Below, in pieces: positions 1-11,815 of a DNA stretch of 64,000 nucleotides. The notes beneath the pieces are model-generated. The model was not told the DNA's origin. It ran no database searches and saw only the letters and a list, made by a program, of their open reading frames with translations. Source of the DNA: Diprion similis. Taxonomy: Eukaryota > Arthropoda > Insecta > Hymenoptera > Diprionidae. A program made the translations under genes and the position numbers. The stretch is from assembly GCF_021155765.1 (NCBI RefSeq), contig NC_060116.1, positions 17,752,657 to 17,816,656 of the forward strand, written 5' to 3'. Positions within the stretch are counted from its first letter, which is position 1. Each line of letters opens with the position of its first letter.

Positions 1-684
1 AATTCATTTTTACCCCAAATAACGACCACCCTAGTGTCTATGAGTGTAAAGGAAAAGTATAATCCAAGTAGAAAATTTTTGAATTATCATGAGAAAGCCA
101 TGCCCAGCAGTTATTCTATAAAGTTGAATGTGGGATTAATTTAACCTCGTGTAACAACGAAGAGATGGAAAGCCTTTATTGCCTACTGTAACTTGAAAAC
201 AGATAACAGAGTCACTACATTTGTATCAGGTTAACAACGAAGTATCCCTGCCATATTGTTGCATAGAGTATAACAACAATTATTGAAATATGAAAGGATA
301 TGCGCGATTTTCAAAATTCCAATAGGGTATTTCTTGAAAGGATTGACTGCATATTTTCACAAAAAGTACCTGGAAATGTACCAGAGTATCGCATCTATCT
401 TTCAAGTGTACTATAATCTACACTACTAAAACATAATCTAAAAACACTGTATTAGTAACTTAATTATTTTTATAATTACAGTTATTGTCATAAAATTATA
501 ATATTATAGTCATAAACTATAAAATTATAGTTATAATTATTGTCACAGACTGCAGAATATCAAAACAGCCCAGCCTTAAGGGTTCTATTGGCCAGAGATT
601 GTAACAAACGAGGAGAAGTAAGGGAAAACAGAGCAATAGCAGAAAGAGTAAATAAATCATCAGCCTATTATAATTGATACATAC

Positions 685-3600
685 CCTTGTCATCATGCAT
701 GGGAATGCAGTGAGGATTTTCTTTCTGCCGTTTAGTTGCATTTGCTATTTCTTGTTTTCGTCGTTCCTGCACGTACTTGATCACCTCAAGCCAATATTCC
801 ATAGCTTTATGAACCCGCTGATTCATTGTAGCACCCCGAAGACGTTCCATCTTGAAAATATGAGACAGTGAGAATTGATAATTAAAGTAGTCCGAGCTTG
901 GAACGTAAGAATGTAGGTATTTCATATGCTAGGCTACAAAACGAGAAACCATGTATCACGCCAGCACTAATTACCTCCATCAAGCATAAGGAACTCGTTG
1001 ATAGTGAAAAAGTTGAGAAACAGATCGACCTAGACATCACGAAAGAGTACACGAGGTACAGGAGCAATCTAACAACTCTGCTCAAGAAAGCAAAAACTAA
1101 CTACCAGAGAGCAAAGATAGCAAAGTGCGCCAACAACCAAAGGAAGCTGTGGGAGACCATAAACAGAGCCATGCGTAAAATAGGGACGAATCCGCAGGAT
1201 ACTCACGAAATCTGGGATGAAAAAGACTACATACTCTGAAAAAACATAGAAGTAGCTAAGGAATTCAACGCATTCTTCAACAGCGTAGGCAATAACCTAG
1301 CCGACATAATCACACGTAGTCAGAACCTCGGGCATCGTGACGGAGATACCCGAATCCATCTTCTGCAGTCCTGTGTCTATGGATAAGATCTTAAAGATAC
1401 TTGGGTGACTGAGGATAAACAATGCCTATAGCGAATAGGCATTATCTTCAGCCCCCTGATGTTCATCCTTTACTTCAACGATCTTAAGCTTTTTAACTCC
1501 TCTGGGAGAAACACCTCCTATGCAGATGATACAAACATGGTATACATCGGCTACTCGTGGGAGGATGTTAAGCAACGCATAGAAAAGAACCAATCACAAA
1601 CCCTTGAATGCTTTTCATGTAACTCCCTGATGGTAAACACAGGGTAAAGGAGCTGCACTCCCCTTGCCTCCTATCACGAGAAACTTCCTAGCGTTCCGCA
1701 AGCTAACCATGGCAGGTGATGTCCAGGTCGAAAAAAGAGACTGTGTTAAATTCCTGGGTATATATCTAGACAGTAACCTAAGGTGGAAGAACCATGCATC
1801 CAGCACAGCTGCCAAACTGAGACGAGCCGTTTTCGTGTGAGGAAAGCTCGGTAGTTTCCTGAACACTAAACACCTGTTCCAGATATATCACTCCTTCTTC
1901 CATTCAATCCTCACTTATGGTATAATCGCCTTGGTGGCAGTATATGACACAGTAGTCAAGCTGCTGGAGCAGGACAATGCCATAAGAAAGGTGAGCAAAT
2001 GAGCTCCCATAGATGACAATGACATCCACACCACCGGAGAAACCTTCATACTTAGCCCTGTGCTCCAGAGCCTCAAAAGACGCCCATTAAACAACGTGGT
2101 GTTACGTAGCAGAAAAAAAAAAAAACCACCAGGAGCGCCACCAATAACGACATGAATATCCCAAGAAAGAGGCCGACCATAAGCCAGAGAGCCTTTACCG
2201 ATGTTGGGCCAAAGATGAACAACCTAATGCTTAGAGAAAAAAGGGAACCGGCACTTTCAAGTCTGTAAGAAGATCAATCTCGGCATGACTGGAAAAATAG
2301 AACATCTACCTCAGACGTGTTTGGCGCAGCTTGAGAGAGATTACCACGCACTTGAGACTGATGAAAAACGATACGACTCCCCCCCTATCCCACGCCACAC
2401 TAACCGTGAACGACTTTATTGTATTCCTTCTCGCACTGGCTCTCTCCTCATTCGCTAATATTTCACGTCGTTTTATATCTCTTTAATGTATATATTCTAT
2501 ATTCTATTATATTATTTTATACTAGTCACACAACTTTGCAATAACGAATTACACTTGAAACGTGCACAAGGATCACGTGTCTTTTTGGGTTTTTACATGA
2601 CACTCGAAGTATTACTACTAGAGAAGGGTAAGAGTGATGGCGTGTTGCATATTCTCTTTGTGTATCAATAAATAAATAAATGAATAAATAAATACATTCC
2701 TACTGATTTTGAACCGAATATTAGAATGCATGTTGGATGTTTCTCTCGATTAGTATGTGATGCTCTTACCTTGGCCACAAGGGTAATAACACGCGCATGT
2801 TCTCTCAGATGATCAATTATCAGCCGGTCAACACGTGACGGATTCCCTTGTAAACGCGGTGTAGGTATATTATTGGCACTGGTCACACGTTTTCCTGGAA
2901 AGTGAGCAGCTAAGCCGGCCTCGCATTTTTTCCGCTCTTTCTCCAGCTGCTTGAACTGTTCATAGGTCTGCTCCAATCTCAGTTGTAATATGCTAGAAGG
3001 GCCTGAGCGCCTAGAAGTGCTATTCCTGAGTCCTCCAAACAATACAGACATAGGGTGCAATGGTGGAACAGATACAGATACGGGCACTGATAAGACTGTG
3101 GAAAAAACATTTCCAGCATGCACCAGCCCAGTGTTGAACAAAACGTCGGGTGGTGGCATAGGATGGACCCCTTGAAGTTGGCGTTGTTTCATCATTTGGT
3201 TAAACATTTCACTGCCTTGTGCATTTCCTGCTAATGTCGGAGCGAATGACATCGATGAAGGATACGAAATTTCACTCGATAAATCAAACGAATCCATGTT
3301 GTATGCCATATTTTGTTTCTTCATGTTACTCTGGTAATTATTCCCAGTGGTACTGAGTGTCTGTGTACCTTTCAATGTATCAGTATTATTGGTTGTATAA
3401 CGCTGGTATCCATTCGGTGTTTGGTAATTATGTTTATTAGACATAATCGTGCAACTCCTTGAGATCAAATTTCTTGGAAATCCAATGGGAGAATAAACTT
3501 GATGATTCTCTCTTTGTTTTACATGAGGACTAAGCGGCGATGTATGTAAGTTATTGTTCATCCTCTGATCCACGATTCCTACTGATGATATAGTTTCAGA

Positions 3601-5019
3601 ATTACTGGGATGAACCTTTGGTATCGATGGGTAATCATTCAAATAAGGATAGCAGTTAACCATTCGTTTATAACTCTGATCCATTGGTGTATCTGTCCTC
3701 AAAGCTTGTGATTGTTGTTGTAGGAAGAGGGACTCATTTGTTGTATCGACCATACCTAAACCATTGGGATCTTGTATGTCTCGATAATCATCAAATCTGG
3801 TGCATTGAAAATTATTAGGTATACAATTCTGTAAACCAGTTTCTGCTGGAGAATAATGCTGTAGCGGTGAATTGGACAAAAAACCTGAATCACCACTCAA
3901 ATCAGTCATAACAGAGTTTGGCCTGTACATTTGAGACGCTGCAGTTACATTGTAAGAATCATGCATGCTCAGCATTTGATTATTTTTAGGTTTTCCAATG
4001 CTAGGGTAATCGCAGTTGCTTTGTGATTCCCAATCATTTGATCTAGTGCAACTCGGAGAATCCATTGGCAAATTTGAAGATAAATTCAAATTGAAGTCAA
4101 GATTGCCATGTTTCTGAATTGACTGGTAGTTCCCGAACAGATCTTTTGTGCAATTTGGTGATATTAATGTTTCCGACCAGTTAGACGTTCGCGAACTGTA
4201 ACTTAGCCCGTTTGTTGTGGTGAGCAGTCCATTTGAGAGTGATGCATAATTTCGGTTTTCATTCAAGTAACAATTGTTGTTGGACAATAAATTACTTTGT
4301 TGGGTAGTAGGTCTCTGTAGCTCGTTTATGGAACTGTTGGAATAGGTGTTACCTTCGCTCAATGTATTTCCTGTACACACATTTAAACTTAGAGCGTGTA
4401 ATCGACTACAGTACTTTTGATAATTGTTTTCGTTGTGAGATCCGTCGGATATACCCGTCTCAGTGGTATAGCAGTACCTTGTTTCGCCATTGGGCTTCAA
4501 AATAGAAGGTAATAATTCGTTAGCGGTATGGACGTCGATACGCTTGGAATATTCGGACTGATATTGCGGTAATCTGGTTTGTCGATCTGCGAAATTGTCT
4601 TCAACAATATTAGAATCGTCATCGAGAATTTTGGCAACAAGATCATTGACCATGCTATTGTTTAGATCCTGACAATCCTCATCCTCATTACTTGCCTGGA
4701 AATAGAATAGTACAGGATTACTGGTTGGGTTGATTCAATAACAAATGTTTAACCTGAGATGCCTCCGAAAAGAGCGAAAGTATTCTGTTGAGATGAATTA
4801 TGAAACAACTTCAATAAACTTAATTACTGCAAAAAGCTCAGATATGTTTGGAACTAATCAGTTAATTATAGGAAGCACAATCAAAATACAAGATGCTGAT
4901 GCGTAAATTAATAATCAACTAACTTGATTACTCGCATTGACGTTGAGTAGGTCATAAGCCCATGGATCATAATCGGCGCATAGTTTGGTCACAGTCCTAT
5001 TTGCATTTGCTTCGAACAT
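685..5019 (-). CDS. MEIOC: MEIOC-like protein (meiosis-specific, coiled-coil); 3' end unresolved
   Basis: In vertebrates MEIOC partners the RNA helicase YTHDC2 to keep germ cells in the meiotic programme. Exons on the minus strand: 4924-5019 (start MFEANANRT), 2770-4695 and 685-850, joined in phase; about 729 residues to this point. The long exon is Asn/Ser/Tyr-rich and low in complexity, as expected of the disordered part. Its last ~100 residues hold the family block: [19 protein letters not shown], then [16 protein letters not shown], then [19 protein letters not shown]. The next exon starts MERLRG and continues [16 protein letters not shown], both typical of MEIOC. The exon ends at a strong donor (GTATGT at 679-684). 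Beyond it the gene is unclear. One option is an acceptor at 585-586 and stop at 517-519. The other is a conserved-looking stretch ending SLANRTLKAGLF with a stop at 560-562, separated from the exon by in-frame stops. An upstream noncoding exon may lie further right. Identity is confident, the terminus is not. Confidence 0.82.
898..2694 (+). mobile_element. Degraded non-LTR retrotransposon (LINE) fragment
   Basis: This lies in the MEIOC intron between 850 and 2770, antisense to that gene. The 898-1239 frame resembles the linker between endonuclease and reverse transcriptase ([12 protein letters not shown], then [16 protein letters not shown]). A reverse-transcriptase piece follows with the catalytic YADD at 1519-1530. 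From about 1708 there is a typical late-RT motif, [16 protein letters not shown]. Frames are broken by stops at 1237-1239, 1645-1647 and about 1838, and the RT fingers are deleted between about 1330 and 1440. The 3' end is an AATAAAT-type tail at 2666-2694. A Jockey/CR1-like clade is likely but not established. The element is inactive. Confidence 0.85.
2666..2694 (+). repeat. Short (AATAAAT)n tail of the LINE
   Basis: A run of AATA/AAAT units with one substitution ends 75 bp before the splice donor of the long MEIOC exon. This is the kind of simple-repeat 3' tail left by target-primed reverse transcription. Confidence 0.6.
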
Positions 5020-7459
5020 CGTGATACTTTGTTCAGTCTGCAACAATCATTTATGTGTGGTCCGATGATTAGCAATATGGCGATTACATCGAATTAGCGT
5101 CAGAGTGTTTGTTAGGACTCCAATCAGAGAAAGTTGCAAAATCCTAGAAAAATCCTAGAACATGGATAAAGCTCAAGTAGTAGAGATAATGCTGCCAATT
5201 GCACTGAATTTGTCTGTAATATACAGTTGATGGTCATTCGACAATATAATGCACTTATTGAACCCTCTAATATTTCAGGGCAGCACATGTAAATTCAATT
5301 GGTATAGTTGACAAGGTTTCGACATAGGATACGTTTTTCAAAGATTATCAGGAGAGGTCAGATGTATAAATTTAACAGAAATGATAACGAACGATCTGGG
5401 AAAATGAGCACATGTTGTAAATACAACATTGTGTAGTCAAAAAAAAAAAGCCAAGCTCATTTCTCAAACGCCTTGATTGGTGCAAGTTTCGATTGGTCAG
5501 CTATAGATATGAAATCCAGAGTACAAGGAAGCTGACACACAATTCGTCGAAATGTTGAAATAACATTGTCATAAATAGGCAGTAGACGGAAAATTCATAT
5601 AAATAATGTAAAAATGGCTAAAAATCATAGTTTTAGAGTTTGATCATATCATATTATACCTATACCTTGTTATATTTACCTTATAATATCCCAAGATCTA
5701 CTTCACAGTCAAACCTGCCTTTCTTTAAAATCAATGCCTCCCTAATTGAGTCTGCACCCTTTCATAGATGTATGAAATTAGTAAACGTTAACAAATGGAT
5801 TAACGACTTTTTCCACCTTGGGAAAAATTCGTTTACGAACATTATAACTATGAATCTTGATAAGATAAAATTAAAAGGTGTAATTCATTTAGTTTAGTAT
5901 TTTTATTTATTTTCTCTTTTCTATTGGTTTTTGTTAATTTTCTGCCCGCCATACTATGTAACGTATAGACAGATTATTATTTATACTGTCTTTTCTTCTG
6001 TTAGGTTCTATATCTGTATTGCATACATCAATGAATAAATGTTACCATTCTCTTCAATGTGGATACTAATTATAACATGGGTTGAACTATAATTCACAAT
6101 ATTTTTACTACTTACAATGATAAAAAATGACTATATTGTTTCGAGTACAAGTGGAGGTTTTTTGCTGTCAACATGAGCCCCAAAAATTATCCTAGACTTA
6201 TAAGCGAGGTTGATTTATATCAGGGATTTTTAGGTAAGTTACCTTACAGACTAAATTGTTTTCCATAAATAGTCTAATTATCAAATTAGACCAATGAAAT
6301 TCACACTGCGGTATTTCAATCTACCTTATTTTAATTGTTAAAAGTACCTACTTAAGAAAATTCCAATTTATAACTTAATAAGTAAATATACTCTTGTGAT
6401 ATCAATTTAGTTGTAAAAGTCGGCTAATATTCAGTACCCAAAAAAGACTCCTGAAATGCAGAATGAACAGTAGGGATCAACTTCTATCCAGGGTCAACTT
6501 ATATTTGGGACAATAGGATATACTGTGATTATATCGGTGATCCAAGGATAAAACATCGGGATTTGTAACTAAGACAAAGGTTACTAAATATTGTGCATAG
6601 GTATGAACTATTCTTCGACGTTCACTGGTCATGTTCGACCCTTTCCGGATGGTATTAAACACCCCTAATGATCAGCACTCTATCTACATTTCGATGTTGG
6701 CAATATCTACAAAACAAGTTTATGAATAAATTTACCTGAATATGAATTGATAGACTAAAATCATGATAAGGGAATGTCTCAATGATACCTTGCAGAAACT
6801 GAGGGTATTATTGTTGAAAATTGTTGATAAGCTTGTTAGGTCTAAAATCATTATGAGAACACATTTGCAAAAAAAAAAAATATGTATAGGTACGACTCAT
6901 GCATACATACAGCACCGTTATATACGCTAAAATGATGTATCTTCGCACTTAATACGTGATACTCAGCCCACAGGTTAATCAAATTAACAATCAAATTTTT
7001 AGACATTCTTAGCTGATGGCTCGAAATCGTCGGCTAGATTTCTTCAATATCACGATTATCATTGAAGACGTGCATGCCGAAATGCACATGCAAATGTAGT
7101 ACGTAGGATGCCGCAAATATGTACGTAACATACATACGTAACTATCATTCATGATTTAACAATAAGCATTAAAGTATATTTTTATGCACAAATAGGTGTA
7201 CTGCGCCACTCGGAACGCTAAAGAGATGTATACTGAAAGTAGGTCCATACATCGAGGCCCGTAAAGTTTTTGGAAGAAAGCTTTTTAGAAGAATGCAATT
7301 TGACAAGAAGTCCGATGCCAAGCTTTGATGCGACCCCAATTATTAAAAGAAAAAAACCTGTAGCCATCTATTAAATCTAGTAGTAGAGACAAAGAACAAA
7401 ACTAGGCCGAAATCGGCAGAATTGTTGATAGAAGTAACATCTTTCAGATTGGGACAAAC

Positions 7460-7780
7460 CTTGGAAAATGCTACCGTGCGATCTGCTCGTCCATCCACCG
7501 CCAACGTATCACCACCGCCGACGGAGTGCACACAGCACGCACAACTCGCCCGTATACACCCGTACAGTGCCCGTACCTAAGCTTCTGTCAAATGGAGCGA
7601 TAGCACTATCTTCAGCAAGAAAATGCCAATGGCCGGGACAGCGTTTAATTGTTGCCCGACCGACACGAGATGTCGCAACCGATCCCGTTCCTTTACGTTC
7701 CTTGAATTCGTCCCGCCAAAACTGTAATACAGGCCAAAGCCTTGTTTCCCCTATGTTTCGCGATAGCTGCATAAAAGTTA
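7460..7780. promoter_or_regulatory. GC-rich island, candidate MEIOC promoter or first noncoding exon
   Basis: This segment is clearly richer in G+C and CpG than its flanks and is open in several frames on both strands, none of them protein-like. It lies upstream of the first MEIOC coding exon, on the correct side for a minus-strand promoter. The role is inferred from position and composition only. Confidence 0.3.
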
Positions 7781-9669
7781 TGGCTTTGAATATTATACAG
7801 TATATACGTACCCACCTGCCGTTCGATTATGGGGTATGTATATGAACAAGTTTCTAATTTGTTGTAATTATTCCCGAGGTTGACGGACGTATTAAGAAGT
7901 TTACTCAGGACTTGTGTGTGCAGCGTGGTTACGTGGTCCGAACCAATCAAGAAGTAGCTTTAAACGAACGCGTTACACAGCCTTCAATTGTCAACCCTGA
8001 CTCCCGATTCAGAAAAGTTATGTGCTTTTGGCAGTTTTGGTGACGTCGATTTCGACGGAGTTAAACCTAAGATCCGTCTAATGACTGTAGTATGTGCGTA
8101 CTTTCTATTAATATTTTGCAGTTAATGGTTTTTTTCGTTTTTCATTATTTCTGGACAAAGTTGAAAGTGTTGGAACACGGCGATCCGACGTCGGTCTGCA
8201 TTGATGAAGAGGAAGACGCCACCTTTATACTCTCACTCATCCTTTTTATGTCTCCATTGTTTTGATGGAATTTCCAACTTTTAGAAATATTCTCAGAGTT
8301 ATCTGCAAACTAAACATAACACGTACCATATACGTCAGTCATACTAATTTTAAGCTTCAACCTGAATTAAAGACCAAAAGAGTTATGCATAACTAATAAT
8401 TCGTGTACCGTATAACTTAACAAAAACCGACCAACGACCCAGGTGCTACACTGACCTGTTGAATTTCTAAAAAAAACTTTTTCACCTCTGTGTGATTCAT
8501 TTCGAGTAAAAATATATTAGTCTACTCATTTTTTGATTATCTTCATGACGTAAATGGAATTTAATATTTTTCGTCAAAGTATAATCAAGTCTTCAATGTT
8601 TGCTGCAGATTACATTGATTTTAAGACGGTCCGTTCGCCAAGTATGCTCGAAGTGAATAACTAAATTATGTGTCTCTGGAATCTGACGAGGTCTCCATTG
8701 ATTTCGGTCGGTGAGAGGCTGGTGCACATCTCTTAAGGGGGTCCCCTTTAAGGGACATAGCTAAATAGACATACACCGTTGTCAGATCAGACATCTGCAT
8801 AACAGCATTCATCAAATTTTGAAAAGTTTGTCTCTGTATGCGAAAATGCATGAAGAAATCATAATGTGAATAGTGCTACCCAATATTTAAAATACAGAAG
8901 ACTACAGGATACAGGATACATATAAAAATACAGGATTCTCTTCCGCCATTGCAGACAATTGATATTTCTTTAATTTTCCCATGATTCCACAGTGTAATTG
9001 AATTCAGTACACACAATATCACTTCCATCATCAAGCGACGAGTGGAAGAAATTATTAAACATTGATAGAACTTTAGAATTCATTTCTATACCAGTCTCCT
9101 TGTTCTCAGTCGATATTTCGCGCCTTTAATCATAAACAGAATGAGCCAGAGCGTTTTGGTGTGAACGGTTTATTTATACCACTGTGGCTGCTAAAAAAGT
9201 GCCTCATATTTTAACTAACAGTATTCGCGTCGAATGATACAGTAAATGCTAATAGTTATATGCAAGTTGATGTATATGCCTTTATAATTGATAAGTAATA
9301 GTCTTAGGATCATAGATACGCACTAAATGGAATAGTTGTTACGTCAGTTATGCACAGTATACAATAAGTGAAAAATGAATGTATTGGCTGAGCCGTGAGA
9401 AATTCTCAGTTCACACAATTGCAAATAAAATAAATATTTGTGTTTAGTAACTATGAATTCATACCTATATGTATAATCTTTGTGAAAGTGTTCTAGCCAC
9501 TTGAAGAAGTATTACAGTTGCAGCTATTTACCAAGCAATACATTAAATACAAAGCAATATTTGAAAATCTGCATATTGGTGTGCTGATGTATTTGCGGCA
9601 TTCGTCGTGTCAGTCAATCCACTTTGTTTCAAATTCTCAGACATCTGTGCTTGTAATAATTGGTCACAT

Positions 9670-10184
9670 TTAAGGGGGTGTCCTATTTATGTTCGCTAAA
9701 GAGTCTTCTGTCTTGTAATTCGAAAAAAATGAAACTGTGCGATCAATTATTTCCGAATTTTCAGTGTATGTTTATTACTATGTTAGATATTAAAAAAAAA
9801 TTGTCAATCATTTTTATGAAAAATTTTGCCTGCTGACTCTCCTCGCCCGTGACCCCGTAGTAGCGCCGGTCTGCCGGATTTCTTCACTTCTGGTTATCTG
9901 AAAAAGAACAAAGCGGCATTTCAGTTCGTATTCATGTAGCTATCGTTCAGTAAACGAGCATGAAAATTGTTTTTGGCAAGTGCACATTTTATAAAAAATA
10001 ATTTTATTGTCTTGCCGATTCATTGAACGATAGCTGTATGTGCACGAAATAAATTGCCATTTGGCTTTTCTTTAATAATAAAGACGCATTGAAAATTCGG
10101 AAATAATTGATTGTCGAGTTTCATTTTTTTCCAATTACAAAAAAATTCTTACTTTAACGGACAAAAATGGGACATCATCCTTAA
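9670..10184. mobile_element. Foldback element (non-autonomous, ~515 bp)
   Basis: The outer arms are imperfect inverted repeats. The left arm starts TAAGGGGGTGTCCTATTTA and the right arm ends with the complement, GGGACATCATCCTTA. Matching continues inward through TCAATTATTTCCGAATTTTC against GAAAATTCGGAAATAATTGA. An inner pair shares AGCTATCGTTCA and TGAACGATAGCT. There is no coding capacity, so it is probably a MITE. Confidence 0.75.
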
Positions 10185-11815
10185 GTATTACTTGAGACTA
10201 AAGTGTGTGGGCATTTTTTCGGACTTGTAAAAAAATATTTTCAGAGGATGGAATTTTTTTCGATTCTCGACATAACTTGGATCAGGAAGGTATGGCAAAA
10301 AAGTTGGTGGTTCAAAAATCTTTAGATTTTCACTCAACTTTGTATTGCCATGAACCTTCCATTTTTGTTGTTTGTGAAGACAGGTTTTATATTAGAAAAA
10401 AAATGAAATAATTTTTGTGTAGTCATTCAAACACTTTCGATGTTATTCCTACATAATTTATAGGGATATGCAAGGAAATGTATTGTAAAATTCGCATAGC
10501 AGGCCTCGGCTACTTAGTGGCGATGGACATTTTTTTTCTGCAAGTCTCGGCACAAAATCGTATTCGATCAACCATTTGCGCTACTCCCTATGTACCTAAT
10601 TTTCCAGAATCGTTTCAGTAGTAACAATATAGTGAAATTAAAATTAAAACTAACCTGCGTGTAACTACTTCTCCGAATCTCTTTAGTAATAACAGTATAC
10701 AGAAACTATAAGATTATAATTAACCTGGGATGCTATGGTAAGATAACCAGTTTGTGTTGAGACTGTGGACATTTTCTCGCAGCTCCATTAAATACCCAAT
10801 GCCCAATATTCTGATTTTTTTTTTGTAGGGTTTGCTACATATTTCTCTGGATTATAAGTTTTGCCAGACCTATTTAATGCAAGTTATATGAATTTTTGTG
10901 TTAATAAAAATTTGAGCAAATTCACAGTGAATGCTTTTAACTAGTACTGATGTGTGGTCAATTATGAATAACATCCAGGTGGGTTGGAAAAAAAGTAGCT
11001 GTACCGACAAAGATTGTCCTTATCGATAAAGCACTTTGGAGTGCTGCAGTTATATATTTACACGTTGGCTTATATTTACAAAGCAAATGACTAATACGAA
11101 AATAAAAAGAAAGTAAAATAAAAAATATATAAGCCTTCACAAAAACATCAGATATCTGACTCATACCAGAATCATAGTGTGTATAATTAGATTGCTAGAT
11201 CCAACTAGGTGAGGTGGTGTACATCCGACAAGTTAATTAATTTACATATAAGTAACGCAGACGCTACTGCACTAGTAGCACAGTAAGAATAAATGAATTG
11301 AAATATACATATCAAGGTAAAAGTATATAGTCCAATAGTTGATGTGACGATATGCTTTTAGCGTAAAGTCAGAGAATGAGATGAAAAATTAATGAATATT
11401 GACCATCGCGCTATTGAACGATATGCATTAATCTTGAATAAATACAGAAACACGTAAATGTAAGAGGTAAGGTAAAGTATGATTTACATGTATTGAGGCC
11501 CATGTATTTCACACTAAAGTTTATATTTGCAAGTGCTGCACATATATTAAACTCACCCACCACTTTATTTCTGGCATACTCGCAACATATTGTTCAGGTT
11601 AAAATATATGACACTAAAGAAATTAAGTCTGTCAATTAGAAATTGGGCACCAGCTTTGCATTTAGTGAACAATCTTATGACCTTACTAAATTTAACTTTG
11701 ATCAATGAGTGCCAAGTTCATGTTTATTTTCGCATTTCCATATCTTTTCTGACAGATCCCACACATTAATTCTTGTTTTCAAATTAGGTGTTTATTATTA
11801 GGTATTAATACTTGG

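Larger units (their letters stand above)
5038..11815. other. Long gene-free interval between MEIOC and USP8
   Basis: About 6.8 kb of AT-rich DNA. No open frame here has recognisable homology. It contains a GC-richer island at about 7460-7780 and a foldback element at 9670-10184, listed separately. It presumably holds the MEIOC promoter and any noncoding 5' exons. The USP8 polyadenylation region is at the right edge, with an AATAAA-like signal on the minus strand near 11790. Confidence 0.6.

Noticed and set aside
7468-7950. Overlapping 125-, 87- and 85-codon frames on both strands
   Set aside because: Open because of high G+C; no family motif and no splice context. Treated as a GC island.
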